Below are positions 11,769-24,900 of a stretch of 64,000 nt of DNA, piece after piece. The notes under the pieces are model-generated. The model made no database searches. It worked only from the letters and a program-made list of their open reading frames with translations, and had not been told where the DNA came from. The number at the start of each line of letters is the position of its first letter. Position 1 is the stretch's first letter. The position numbers and the translations under genes are program-made. This stretch comes from Stenocarpella maydis (lineage: Eukaryota; Ascomycota; Sordariomycetes; Diaporthales; Diaporthaceae): positions 395,232 to 459,231 of the forward strand of contig NQMI01000024.1 in assembly GCA_002270565.1 (NCBI GenBank), read 5' to 3'.

Positions 11769-14700
11769 TCTCAGCTCTGCCCAGGCGAGGCAGCTCAAAG
11801 CTCCAGGATGGCATACGCCCCCTCCCGCTGATTGGCCTCGAAATGTTTCATCACACTTTGCCAGTGCACTGCCAAAGTTCAGGGAGGTGTGGGCAGGGGC
11901 AGGAAAGGTGTGGTGTCGGATGAGCCCTGCAACTCGGCTGATTCTTGGGAGCCACTGCAGCAGCAGCAGCATAACAAAAAGCGCTCCTCCTTACACGAAC
12001 CAACAAGCATCAGACCGCCGCATCTCGTTTATTTTCAGGGATTAGAAAAGGTAGCGGGTTGGGCCACAAGTGGTACTTAGCGGCATGTACTAGCATCGTC
12101 CGCCCTCGCCCCATCCAGCCCTTGTTACTTTGACAGCCAGTCTCGGGAGAGGTGTGATGAGATGTGTCTTGACATGTTAATTCGGAGGGGCAGCTAAGCT
12201 CCTCTGGGGCGACGGTCTGATGCAGGGGAGCGCTTTTGGTTAACCCGCTGCTGCAGGTATTTGGTCCCACAAAAACTAGCTTTGAAGACTCAACCAAAGT
12301 TGTTGAGTCTCTCTGGCACGAGATGGTCTTATTTTCCCCATGGCCGAGTCTGCACAAGCGCCGCACGCGCACACGTCACTTGAGGGCCAAATCTCGAATG
12401 GGCCTTGATGGAGTTCCGTGATGCCGACGCCCGAGTAGCGTTTCCACACGATGGTAGTCGTGGACCGAGAAGAACAGACTATAGTCTAATACCGGAGTGT
12501 CTCCAGTCCCTTTCCAGAGTCTTTGCAAGTAGCGCAAGTGATAGGGCGGTGAGGCGAAATGCTCTTTGCAACCCAGGCGCCGAAGTCCCCACCCGGTCGC
12601 ATAGTCCAGACCCAGCCAGATTCAGACTATTTTGCTGTCAAATTGTACTTATAGTCGGTCCCACAAGCTTGACAGACTGCCTGCGGGCCTCCGCAACTCC
12701 TTCAACTCAACCCTTGGTAGATGATGTTCTTTCCTCAGGTACCCGGCGAAGGCTCAGATTGCCTCAGCTAATACCCTCAGCGAATTCAGCACCAGCGGCC
12801 CGACCTTGTGAATACAAGTGGGCCACCGGTTTTTTTTTTTTTTTTTTCTTTTTGTTGTGAATGCCTTCAGAGAGCAACCGCTTGTATTTCTTGGTTGTGG
12901 TCCGCGTACTGGTCATCGTCGTTGTCTGCCAGTGTGACCGATGGACATTGACGGCTGCTCCAGGGCGCCCATGCTGCCGCTGAGGAGAACTTTCGTTGGA
13001 GCATAACAGCGCATTTCCGCCACTTTCCCCTGGAGCGATCGAGTGCATTGTAACCGGTTTTGCCGTTCGGCCCTCGGTAGCCGCGTTATCGCAAGGGCCT
13101 GCGGTTATGTATTTGTTTATCGCAAGGCACGGTCTAGTCGAGTGGGGTTTCAGAGACATCTGCAGCATTAGGTCTCGTCAGGTCAGAATGTATCGTGTTT
13201 GGAGGCCTACTAGGGCACACCATACATCAGGGGGTTTCGATCCGTATTGCTAGTTACCTGGTGACTGACGGGCGCCAGTAGCCCCCACAAATGTCGCGAT
13301 AACTATGAATCACATAGACTGGGCCTCCACATTGACTCGAGCAGCAGTCCTACGAGAGAAGATTAGCGAAACATTCCACACGGCCATTGAGCAGGCTCTC
13401 GAACCTACTCCGGGGCGCACCGTTGCGGCTGTTTGCAGCCCACCGATTGGTGCCACGGGTGGAGCGTAATCCGAGAGGGAAGTTAACCAAGTCAACGGCC
13501 GGTTTCCTCAGCACGCCAAGCTCCAAGACCCAAGCACAGCCAACAATGGCCCGCGTCAAGGCACTGGCTCCGATGTCTGGAACTCGTGCGCAAGGTGCAA
13601 CCTCCAGTAGCGGCACGGAGTTTCGAGAGCAGAGTGGGAGATGAAGGGAAAGTTTGTCGCGTCTGTTTGGATTTTGGATTTTCCGCGCGCCATTTCGTGG
13701 CGCCGAACCGTGCTGACGCGGACAAGCCTCTCAACAAGGCTCAGCCGTGCGGCTGGGCAAGGCTGAAGAGTTGCATTCTCGTACCGTCTATCGGGGCTGC
13801 GAGAGAGGAAGGGCAGGAACGCAGTCGTACGATTTCGAAGGGCGAGGTTTATGCTTCTTGTGGTCTTGGAAGCCTGCGGCATCGTGGGCAACTGCCCCTT
13901 GCCTCAGCTAGTCCGACCAATACAACAGGTGCCGGGTGCGTAACCTGCAGATACTCTGCGTGCAAATCAGCTACTTGCAGAAGAGAATGACAAGCACATG
14001 ACAATGAACCACCCGCAGCTCCGCCGAAAGCAAGCTACCTCGCCGTGTCTGAAGACCGCGATCGGCAGAGGGATATTTCAGTGGCACCAGAGCGCAGGCA
14101 ATCGACCTGGGGGGCCTCGTTGGCGAGGTAGACTGTCGGTTCTGATGCGAGGCACACTTGGCTAGAGAATTAAGCAGTCAGGGTGGAGTTTGGACACCGC
14201 TATTCAGTACGGACCGGCCTGGTGTGGAAACAGGACGCATAGTCCCGTTGACTCTCGAGTGGCGGGGTTCTGTGCGACGCTCAGGAACGTTGCGCTTTCA
14301 GCCTGGCTGTGCAAGTGTATCCATTCGTACCGCTGGCTACGTCGCCAGGAGAGGGGTCTGTAGGCTTCCATGGGTATCGCGGCAGTGGATCATGGTTGTC
14401 CTGGTCGGCTGCGCACGTTGGACCGGAAGCAAGGAGTACCAAGGCTCAGGAAAACCATCGACTTGAGGCAGCGCCAATGCCGTGTGGTACCTCCCACCAG
14501 ACCAAGCCAGCTGTGGCTGGCTGGGACATTTCTCAGCCTCTTGGGCGGCCTGGCTAGACCCGTGAGCTGAAAGACACATTCGGCATCCCGAGTCATGGAC
14601 GGACAGCTACCACGGCTCGGTTTTCCCTTCGGCACGATGCTGGGCGACCGCCTTGCCAGATCCGGCCACACAAAAGCGCACAGTGGGAGTCTCGTGTGTT

Positions 14701-15154
14701 CTGGTTCGCCGGAGCAGCGCCGGGCAAATTTGCTGGACGGCTGGAGGCTCGGTAGCCCCAAGGTCGGGCCGTGTCGCGAGGCCGAGGCTGGGATATCCCG
14801 CCTGTGAAGCGACATAGTCCTTAGTTGCATGCGACTTGTGGCGTGGTTCAGCGCGGTAGAGGAACGGAGACTCCGATATCGACTTAGTGCTTGCCCTGGT
14901 CGCAATGCGCGAGTGGTTGATCAAACGCTGGCTGATGTTGTGGGTTCTCTTGGGTTCAGCCGCTAGTCGGACAACGATGGGTCGTTGCCCAGCTCCAGGT
15001 GGAATAGCGGGCTGCCCAACGCTCAGACTGGTAGCGGGATGACGCATGGCCACAAGATCCACGGCGGAGACCTCGGGCAAGGCAACCCAGCTTGTTTTTA
15101 AGCGGCGGCGTCATGTCCTAGAGTTTGGTCAGTGATCAACGTTGGCCCAAGTCA

Positions 15155-15186
<32 letters not shown>

Positions 15187-16708
15187 CTTTTGTTTTCGAC
15201 CAAAGACTGGTCCGTGGCCGGCTATTGGATTGCTACAAGGCAAGTGACGGTACCGGACTTGACGACTATGATGTGTGGCGGTGATGGTTGCTCTGACGAG
15301 CGTGATGTGTGCCTGTCTCCAAGCAGCGATGGTTTATGTCCTGCTGCCGAGGATTCTCTCTGGACTTGCGACCAAACAAGGAACGAATGGAAGTCAAGAC
15401 ACCTCGGAAGAAAGGTGCACTCGTCAAGACGTAGCTCCTGGTGGCACTGCCGCAAAGTCTCGTAGGGCAGCTCGGTGATGTGGTATCTCTATGGCGAGGA
15501 ACATTGGTGTTTTGGGCAGCAGAAGACTTGTATGTACAACAGTGCTCCGTTATCTGTGAAGAAAACGGCGAATACGGTGTTTGCGTGTTTGCCTGCCCGC
15601 GTGGACAGGCAAGCAGGGACAAACGAACTGGCTCTTACAAGGTTCAGAAACGGAGAGGGCTTTGGAGCTCACCTCCGAGGCCGAGGCCAAGGCCAACCAC
15701 CAGGGCATGACCGATGGGCCCATGGACCGACCCATGGCTGCTCCCGCCCGCCAACTGAAGATTCGTGCAGTAGCTTCCGTATACGAGAGAAAAGGGTCTT
15801 TTCCAGCGGGGTTGGCAGCAGCAGCCAGCAGTTGGCCAGCGTCTTTGGAAACATCTCAGGTGCCACGCTGCGTCGGGCAATCATGTGCGTACTTATATAT
15901 ATTAATATATTAGCAATCAACATATCTATACGTATACATATATCGTTGTATACGAGCAGAATGTGATTATTCCATGGTCTAGGCGCGCAAAGACACATAC
16001 ATACCGACAGAGTATACCTCCCCATCTAGTTGGTAGAGGTGTGTGTATAGTGTGACTTCCAACCTTGGGAGGAGGCCGAAGGCCACACACACTCAGCACC
16101 TTCTCGACTACCATCAACTACTACGGAGAATACCGAAAGTAAACTTGGCCCAGCCATCGTCTCTCAACTGTGCATTGTACCAGTACGACCTCGCAACATG
16201 CCCAGGGCCGTACGCTCCTCACAGCACACCGTGACCGGCCCACTCTCCGATCAAGATCCATCACCTCCAGAGACTTGCCCACCAGATCCACAATGCGACC
16301 CCTCCCTAGCACGGCAGCTGCAGCAGTGGATACGATTAGTACGCTACATGTACATACATATTGGACCCCGTGAAGCGCACGAGGGACGAAGCCTCTGTCC
16401 GAGCGCTCCGGCAAGCCATTGAGTCGTTCCCACAATTCTGCAGGCGCCAAAAGGAATCACATCCAGGTCATTCGTTGGCCAGCCTGCGCCGGTTATTACT
16501 CACGCTCCTTGCTGCTAAGCAAGGATGTCCGCTGCTGCGAGACCCTCCTCTCGACCAGGCTCTCCGCGGTGGTCTCCAACACCATACTTTGTACAGGCCC
16601 TTGTGCTCCAGCAGGGAGGGGGCACAGGTTGCTTTGATATATGTGCAGAATGCACACTCTCCCAACAGAGGCGCAGCAATGGCGGTCTTGAGATGGTGTG
16701 GTCCATTT

Positions 16709-16757
16709 ATCAGTCATCAGTCATCAGTCATCAGTCATCAGTCATCAATCATCAGTC
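16709..16757. repeat. Heptamer tandem repeat (ATCAGTC)n
   Basis: About six to seven consecutive copies of the 7-base unit ATCAGTC, the last ones with one substitution. The unit length is not a multiple of three and it lies in non-coding sequence. Confidence 0.9.
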
Positions 16758-19668
16758 ACCTCTTGGGGACCTGAGCGAGGAGGGTGCTATGCCAGACCAT
16801 CAACCTTGGCAAGGGACAAGGCAGCAGGCTCAACACCACCCGGCAAAAAGCAACCAGTGGCTAAACAACAACAACAACAACAACAAAGTGGCACGGTTCG
16901 GCGCCGGACATGGTCCCTACGACCCAGTCCATCCAGAGCACCAAACTGCCAAACACCCCAAATCCTAGCAGCTGTCTGGGAAACCACCTCGTGGCCATGC
17001 TGCACACCCATGCCCGGCCAGCCCACTCACTGCAAGGACAGGCAGACCCACGCAACAAGCCAACGCTGAATGCTACCGCACACACATTGGGGGGCTTGCT
17101 GCCGGGCCTCGTCTGTTCCTCTCCTTGTCTCGCGTACCAACTATGTACTCAACCCTCGCTCTGCCCACTCCCTCCCTTCCTCTCCAAAACGGAGGCAAGG
17201 GACCTGGCCAGCCAGCCTGGCCTGGCCCGTACTTACATGTTGGCACGGTGTACGCCGCGCGCCGCCCACAAATGCAGGCCACCATCCCGGCACGGTCGAG
17301 AGGCCGTCAACAGTGGAACTAACCGGACCGACCCCTCATCGAGGACCCTATCTCTTGCTGCGGCCCCAGCTCCACAGAAAACAGCCCCTCTGGACCGCCT
17401 GGCCGCAGCCGACACCGAGCCGGAGGGGGGGGGATTCGAAAGGTTGAGTGAGAAGAGGGGTGGAGGCGCGGCCACGCGGACCACGCTGCCAGCATCCTAC
17501 AGCGAGGCTACTGTCCTCCCGCGCCTGCTATCGCTTCTCTGACTGACCCTCACTGCTCCGTTCATATCCTGTTGGCCCAGGTCACTACCACCTGCAGTCC
17601 GGAATCCGAAAAGGAGGGGGGAGGGAAGGGGGGAGGGAAGACGGAGTCTGTCCGCCCCGCCGTTGCAACGTTATGCCCAGGTACGCTATAATTTGGGGGG
17701 TCGCAAATGAAGGACCGGCCTCGTCTCCCTCACGTTTTGTCCTGTAGGAAGAGGTATGCCTGGCATTTTGTCTCTCTCCCCCTGTCTCTCTCTTTATTCA
17801 AAAGAAACCCACGGCAGACACATGACACCAGCTGGTCGAATGCAATGGCATCACGCAGGCGCCGCGCCTAGCACGCCTAGCACGCCTAGCGTCCTCTGTA
17901 TTCTGAACCATGTCCATTCCCTTTTCCCGCCCGCTCGCCCGTCCGCCCGCGCGCGCCGGCCAGGCGTATCATGGCTCGCTTGAAACGAAAAGCGTACATC
18001 GGACGTTCTTAGACCTGACAGTTCGATAACCCCGGTTCTCGGATCATTGGCGAGAGTCAGGAGCAAGAAGTTGGGGTGGTTCACAGGGAGACGACGGGAT
18101 GGAACCGAGCAAACCAGCATTTGTGATACGGCAAAGATGGGAGGGAGTATCGTGTGTATGTTTTTGCTTGTCAATGGTCCTCTCACCACACAAGGCGAGC
18201 AAAAATCATATTGTTTATATCTGTCATTTGTCCTGGATTCCTTCCCCCTCTCTGGTTTGTTCTTTCTTGCAGAACTGTTCCGGCGCATGTTTTGAGGGTT
18301 TGATTTCTTTTTTGTGGGACCCGCATCTCCGGCTCCCAGCCAGCCCCTTCCAATGGAACACCCCCCCCCAAGCCAGAACAAGCTTGCAGGTAAGACGGCA
18401 TACGAGAGATGGACTAAATGCTATAGTGAAAGGGGGGGGGATATAATGGATGGATGGATGTATGAATGATTTGTACAATGAGAGCGGAAACCGAATGGAC
18501 AGGCGTGAAGCAAAAACCTCGAAAAAAAAGGAAAGAAAAAAAGCAAAGCCAAGAAAGCAGGAAGCTGCAGTAGCATAAATCATCAAGATCATCAAGAAAC
18601 ATCAAGAACAAACACACGCACAGTAGAGCACAGACGTGAAAAACACAAACACACAAAAAAAAAGAAATAAAAAAAGGAAAAGAAAAAGCAAATTAGACTT
18701 TGGTTTGCAGCGCATTTCCCTCTTTCTTTCTTTCTTTTGCCGTGAGGCAATCCTTCTTTCAACCCCTCCCGAATTTTGCATGTTTTGGTGCGTTGCTGCT
18801 CCTGGCCTCTCTCTCTTGTATCTGTGTCTGTACATGAGGCGGGCAAGAAACCAAAATGCTCCCAAGAAAATGAGATCAACGGATTATGATGATGATGATG
18901 ATGAGGATGATGATGATGCATGGTAACAAGAAAGAAACCAACCCCCCCCCTCGCAAATGAATCTGTGTTCGTCCCTTGCTGCAGCGGAAAAAGAAGCACG
19001 AGGACAAAGTAAAAGAAGGGGAGGGAAAAAAATAAGGCAGAAGGCTAAGCTAGCGGTTTGAAAGCAGAAAAGAGGCTAGCTGTTGGGAATGTTGTTTGTC
19101 GCCAAACAAGACGAGACCATCTAAGTTGCTGAATATGCCCCCGGCCGCCGCCCTCCTCCGCCCCCAACAGCAGCAAGTCTGCCAAATCTCGAGCGAAGCC
19201 CTTCTCCTTCGTCCGCCTGCCTGCCCACTGTCTCTGGAATTTGCATATTTGCCCATCGGTTTTGGTGATATGTCGCCCCATTGGCTCTTCAAGAAGACAT
19301 GCAATAGCTGGGCCCGAGTTTCTGGATAACCCCTAGTGGCCCGTAATCCCTTTCCCTTCCTTTCTTTCCTGTGCTCTCTCTCCTTGGCCTCGTCCTCACC
19401 GACTTTAACGCGGCATCCCGTCCAACTCCCAAAATTACCCATCCATGCCCGAGCAGCCAAGTTAACCCATGGCAGACAATCTTCCAAACAATCGGGGGGG
19501 TATCATAGTAGTTTCGAGAAAAGCAAACCGTGTTTCGTCGATGGGTGTTGTGAGGATGCTGGAAAAGTCGAAAGATAAAAATAAAAAAAAAGAGGCGTGT
19601 TCCAGAAACGGATGGGTCGAGACTGCCCAGCAGCGATGCGCCGATGCCGTCCATAGGCCTGGCTACCG

Positions 19669-21126
19669 TCATGTGTGGTGCTGCAAAGCCAGCTCCTCGT
19701 GAGGCAAGAGGCGGAATTCTTCCGTGATGTCATCATCAAGCGAGTCCCGATTTGCTCAGGCACGACTTGCGCATGGGCTTCCGGGCACCATTCGCACCGT
19801 GGTCAATCATCGTCCAAACGCCTCCCTGGTCCTCTCTAGGTACGTCGATTCAGGCGCCCGAGCATGTTCTGGTCGATATCGCGGCTCGAGTCAGAGCTTG
19901 GCGGCGGCCGTGGAGGCGGGTGCTCCATCAGGCTGCTGAGGGCCATCACGCTGCCTCCTTGCTGGCCGGCTTGAGCTGCATTAGGACTCTCTCGGCGCTG
20001 GCTGGGGGTAGAGGTTCTGTCCGGGGGCGGGTGTTCGTATTGCGGCGGGGTGCCGCCGGGCGCGGAGGACGCGGGAGAGCGTCTTCTTGGGTCAGGTTCG
20101 CCGTAGACATGTGGAGGAGGAAGGCGTTGTCCATGCTCCTCCTCGTGCAGCCGCCGCTGTGGAACCCCGCCTCTACTGTCTTCCGGAGGTGGCGGGTAGT
20201 AAGAGCCCGTGGGCGAGGGCAGCGCGTAATTATCTGAAGGGGGATACGCCTGTTGCGAGCCACCAGCGGGCGGCTGAGGCGCCCCTCCAGGCTGTCCAGG
20301 CTGTGCTCCTCCCTGCGGCAACGGCTGTCCAAAAGCGCCGAACAAGGGAGTCCCTGGGGGTACACCACCGGGCACAGCCGACACAGGCACGAAAGCAGTT
20401 GTTGAGGATGAGGAAACAGGCTGAAAAATGCACTCGTTGCCCGTCTTCCTGCAATTCGTACATTTCCCATCGGGGGTCTGGCTGTAGCCACTGCAACGAA
20501 TCTAAACGTGTCCCGAAGTCAGTAAAGTAGCCGGCACGCCGGGCCCTCAGAATGCCGTAGGATGGAGGGGAGAGAGGTTTGCTACCGACCTTACGTTTGC
20601 GGCAGTACCGGCATGCTATCGAGGTCCTCTGACGCGGTGCTGCCTGTTGCGGTGGGCCGCCAGGGCCGCGCACATATTCGGCAGGGTAAGCGCCATAGGG
20701 AGGGCCCGAAGGAGGCCGGTAGCCACCGTAGTTGTAAGGTTCAGGTTGGGGATGTGGCGGGAACGATCCGCCGCGTGAGTAATAGTCGCGTGGCTCGACC
20801 CCGTAGTGGCGCTGGTCCGGCGGCGCCTGGACAGGAGGCAAGTTATACATAGTGCCAGGCGGAGCAGGGTAGCCGTTTGGTCCACCGGTGGGAGAAGCAG
20901 AGTAGGTCCCGCGCGACCTGGGATCTGGAGGTGGCGGGTAGCGGCTCGCGCCATAAGCCGGGTGAGCGTCATGGATTGGTGGGAGAGTCACTGGCGCCTG
21001 TGGAGGAGGAGGCAAATGGTGATAGGGAGGCCTTGAGCGATCGTCCTCCTCACCAGGAGGAGGTGGATAGGCGGACTCTTGGTTTTCTCGCGGGGGGTGG
21101 CCCCTGCCACCGTCGTGATCTGACAT
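19669..21126 (-). CDS. Zn(II)2Cys6 transcription factor, proline-rich
   Basis: Predicted nuclear DNA-binding regulator. Exons 21,126–20,590, 20,501–19,844 and 19,754–19,669 join to 427 codons (426 residues). The N-terminal 165 residues are Pro/Tyr/Gly-rich and probably disordered. The zinc cluster spans the first intron: C172-x2-C175-x6-C182-x10-C193-x2-C196-x6-C203, beginning ACRYCRKRK and ending RKTGNEC, so all six zinc ligands are present. The C-terminal half is again Pro/Gln-rich. I infer a second intron because without it the frame stops at 19,836. The final exon reads a well-formed C-terminus (DDDITEEFRLLPHEELALQ) up to TGA. No fungal-specific middle homology domain is visible, so the protein is shorter than many of this class. 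The direct target is unknown and I do not assign a gene name. Confidence 0.85.
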
Positions 21127-24100
21127 CCTAAACTGGCGGACTGTGCTCGGCGCCAGCCTGACAACGGCTCTAACGAGTCGAACGAGCAAGCTCTCCGGAG
21201 GATAGTCAGGAGTCTGTTGCTTTTTATCTTTTTTTTCCCTCTCCCCAAGAGCTGGTGGTCCTAGAGGCAGCTGCTCTGGGATGGTGGGAGAAGCACTGAG
21301 GCTCGTGTCGCCCAGATGACCAGGCTGGGCGGTGTTAGTCGCAGTTACAACTCGCAGCGGTGGTGGTGGTAGTAGTAATAATAATTAGAGTAGTCGATGT
21401 AAGTAAGTGGAGGTGATGGTGGGGGGTGGTGGTGAGCTGTACCACTCTTTTGACGCACAGGTCGAGGTGGCGATGCTGCGGCTGCTGCGGCTGCTGGATG
21501 CACCAGGGTTTAGATGTACAAAATCCGGGAGGGGGTTTGGAAACCCCAGTCAATTGTGACTGACTGCGGACGGAGGGGTGTTTGGCCCGGCGTACGAGAG
21601 TGAGAGAGTGAGCGGCGTGTGGTGGTGTCGTGTCGTGTCGTGTCGTGTCGGGCGACAACGACGGTGTCGCGCAAAGTCGAGGTAATCCGGCTTCTTTTCC
21701 TTTGTCACTTTTTGGGGTTTGCTGCGTGCAAATGTAATTTGACATAGAACTTAGGAAGGGGGCCAGTGCAAAATTCCCAAAGTGTGGAGAAGTTTCCCTT
21801 GGGCGGATTCGGGGCGGGAAGACCCTTCCTTATAGTCGGAAACTGCCTCGCCAGGCCTTGGGGTGTGTGCGTGTGTGTGTGAGATAGAGAGAAGAGAGAG
21901 TGTGTGAGTGAGTGAGTCTACCTAGGTAGGTAAGGCAGGCAGGTAGTCGAGTCGCAGTCGCAAGTTGCAGGCAAGGCCAGTAAGTACCTAGACCCAGTCA
22001 CCCAGACCCAGCAAGAACGCGGTTAAAAGTGCAGGCAGGCCCTGCCGGTCCCAGTATTGCTTGCTGCAGGCACGGTGCGGTGCGGTACGGTACGAGACGG
22101 TACGGGTACGGGTACGGGTACGCCACTGCACAGTACGGCCCAGTACCTCCACCCTCCCTCCTTGGACGGCCTTGCCAGGTGGGCGCGGTGGTTTTGGTAC
22201 GGCAAACAAGTATACTTGACGGGACAGCCCGGAAGGTTACTAGCCCAGGCCCTGATCTTTCGGGCAGCCGCTCGTCAATCTCAAAAGGAAAAGCCCCCAA
22301 GACACCAGCCGAGGCACCACGGACGGGACGGCTGGGCCGCTCCTTGGGCTGTTTAGGTGTGTGCACCGTTTGTCGTTTCTGGTTTCTGGTTCTGGCCGCG
22401 ACCCGTCCGTTCGTTTGTTGGTTCGTTTTGGTCGTTTGGCTTCTCAAACGAACTCCTGGATCAAGGCCTGGCCGCCAATGACCTGAGCCGAGCCGAAAGC
22501 AGTTGCCGTGCGTCCCAGAGATCCCAGTTCCGGACCGTACTCTCCCAATCTCCTAGATCTTGTGCCGCTCCTCGGGGAATGTCAGCCTACAAGCCCCTGG
22601 GCCATATTCCTCCGACTTGGCTGCGCAGGTGTACACGAGAAGTCATTGATGATGTGATATCATGGCACAAGAATAGAACGGGCAAATGAAGGGAGCCAGA
22701 AAACAAGAAGACAACAAAATGAGGCGTATCTGCAGTGGGGGGTGGGGGGCGGGGAGGCGGAAGGGGCAAAGGGGTGAGTAACGTTTGCAGCCAACAGCCA
22801 GAGAAATCCCAGATGCAGCAGAGATCACGCGCTGTGCCCTCGTCCTCGGTTGAACTGGGCTGTGGCGAGGGGACGAGGCCGGTTATGACGAGGCGTGAGG
22901 CAAAGACCACGAGGGAGAGACTCCAGAAGCTCCCAGAGCGTCGACGTCTCTCATTAGGCAAGTGAACTCAATCAAGCTCGACTCGAGGGGTAAGTAGCCG
23001 GCAGCGCTGACGAGTAGGCAATGCGCCGGCGCAGGCAGGCGCATATGCACAAGTAGACAGACACATGCAGGGCCCAAAAAAAAAAGCAGGCACGAGCACA
23101 CCAAGATCAAGAGATCAAGCCATACCTTTTTTTGAATTGTTTTTTTAATCTCTTCTCGTTGTCTTCTGTGAGACAGTGGCAGTGGCAGTGGCAGTGGCGG
23201 GTGGGGGAGTTCGTCGGATCGGGCCCGAGAGCGGAATGGGAAAGGGAATGGGGAAAATGAGACGACGAGGCCGACAGGCGAGAGAGAGAGACAAACACAG
23301 GACAGGGTCGAGCCACAGGCGAGGTGGGAAAGGGAAGAGGAATGGACAGTGCCACGGATGAGGCGGAGTGCAGAGAAATGAGGCCTAGGTAGGAGTACGA
23401 GGTGTGCTATAGGTAGGAGAAGTAGGTATGCTCAAGGTATACACGTAGACGTAGTAGAGGCGGTGGGAGATGAGATGGGAAAAGGGAGGCCCGAGGTCAA
23501 AGGTGTGAGTGAGGTGTGTGAGGTGTGAATGCAATGCAAGTTAAGTCAAGTCAAGTCAGGCTCCAGCCAGGTCGGATCCAGATCCAGATTCAGGTTAGGT
23601 TTGGTTTGGTTACGGTTCATAGCAGGTCGTGGCATGTTCGATCAATGTGTTAGGTTGGGCGGAATGGAGAAGGAATGGAAGCCAGCCCTCTCGTCCTCTC
23701 TTTGCCCTTGCTGTTTCTCTCTCTCTCTGTGTGTGTGTGTCCCCAAACTTGGCGGGGGGCAGGCCAGGAAAGGGAATGGGCCGGGTACTCATATGCAAGT
23801 ATACTTCGCGTACCATACCGTACCGCGCCGTACTGTGCTGTGCTAGTATTATGCTGTGCCGTAGGCTGCTAATGGTAAGGATGTATCAGGTCCCATGGGT
23901 CTGTCCATGGATGATGGGCGATGCTGGGTGTGGGTGGGTTGATTGTATGGATGGATGGCGGGATGGTTGACGGTGGACGGTGGAGGGATGGTGGGGATGG
24001 ATGGGAGGAGCGGATAGGATAGGGATACTACCTATTCTGGCTACCAAGGTACGAGTACACTCAGCTATGTGTGGTGAGGTAGGGCAACCAGGCCAAAGGT

Positions 24101-24900
24101 ACGAACGAGGCAGGCCGGCAGGGCAGCAGCGGCATGCGGCCGGGGCCAGGGCACCGAGCAGGACGGCGTGGTGGGCAGAGGCCCATGTGCCTTCCCAGGT
24201 TCACTTCTTTATACATACACAGTACGCTACTTCTGATGCCAATCCCCCAGGGGTGGTGCCCCCAGCTCACCCATGTATCCCTGCCCGTGGGGTACGTACC
24301 CGCCCAGATGGGATACTTGGCCCATACTTTCTCAAAGTATCCTCGACTTAACCCAGTCAACCCGCCCTTCCTTGCGAGCCTCGCATGCATCTCCCGCCGT
24401 TCCTGACATCAACGCCACGAGAGGACCAGCCATGGCCCAGGCAATAACATGACAGACTCCCCCCCCCCAAAAAATCCGCCTTATTCTGGTCTCGCTCAGG
24501 ACTGCGCCTGACCCGAACATGGCATGCCTGTCCCGACCCTATACTATGTATGGAGTCAGCCAGTCTCAACCAAGGAAGGCCGAGGCTTCTCAACAAGCAG
24601 CTGTCGTCATGTCGGGTCAAGAAAACCCCTGTTCGCCCTGATTTGCCTCTTTCCGACCGGACTCTTTTGGGTTGGCAAGCCTCAAAAAAAAGATATATTT
24701 CTGCTCTGTCTCTGCCACCACTCATTACCCAAGCGCCCGGAGGGAATGATCGGTCACACCGGATCGCTATATAGGCCGGCAACCCGAAGCCATGAACCGC
24801 CGTACCACCTGTGCACGCTTGACAAATGCAGCCCAGCCTTTCTTATCTCGTTCTTTTCGCATCAAGCCGGGGCAGAAGGCGGAGTTCTGGACCGCCGCTG
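21127..24900. other. Upstream region of the Zn2Cys6 gene, repeat-rich
   Basis: No second gene recognised. For the minus-strand regulator this is the promoter and possible long leader. It contains (TGTCG)5 at 21,626–21,650, GT/GA-rich tracts around 21,860–21,915, GGTACG-type repeats at about 22,092–22,122 and GTGGCA-type units near 23,175–23,200. Confidence 0.55.
21626..21650. repeat. Pentamer repeat (TGTCG)5
   Basis: Five perfect consecutive copies. The complementary pentamer also occurs as four copies at 2,631–2,650, in reverse orientation. Confidence 0.9.

Larger units (their letters stand above)
8378..19668. other. Gene-poor stretch with many simple repeats
   Basis: About 11 kb without a gene I can support. 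Open frames are short, overlap one another on both strands and show no steady codon bias or domain. It contains many mononucleotide runs, for example T at 12,831–12,847, T at about 15,158–15,186, C at 9,362–9,373 and C at 11,749–11,763. Other repeats are the 7-base repeat at 16,709–16,757, an AAC run near 16,864–16,885 and the GAT run at about 18,886–18,917. Small intron-rich or non-coding RNA genes could be missed here. Confidence 0.5.
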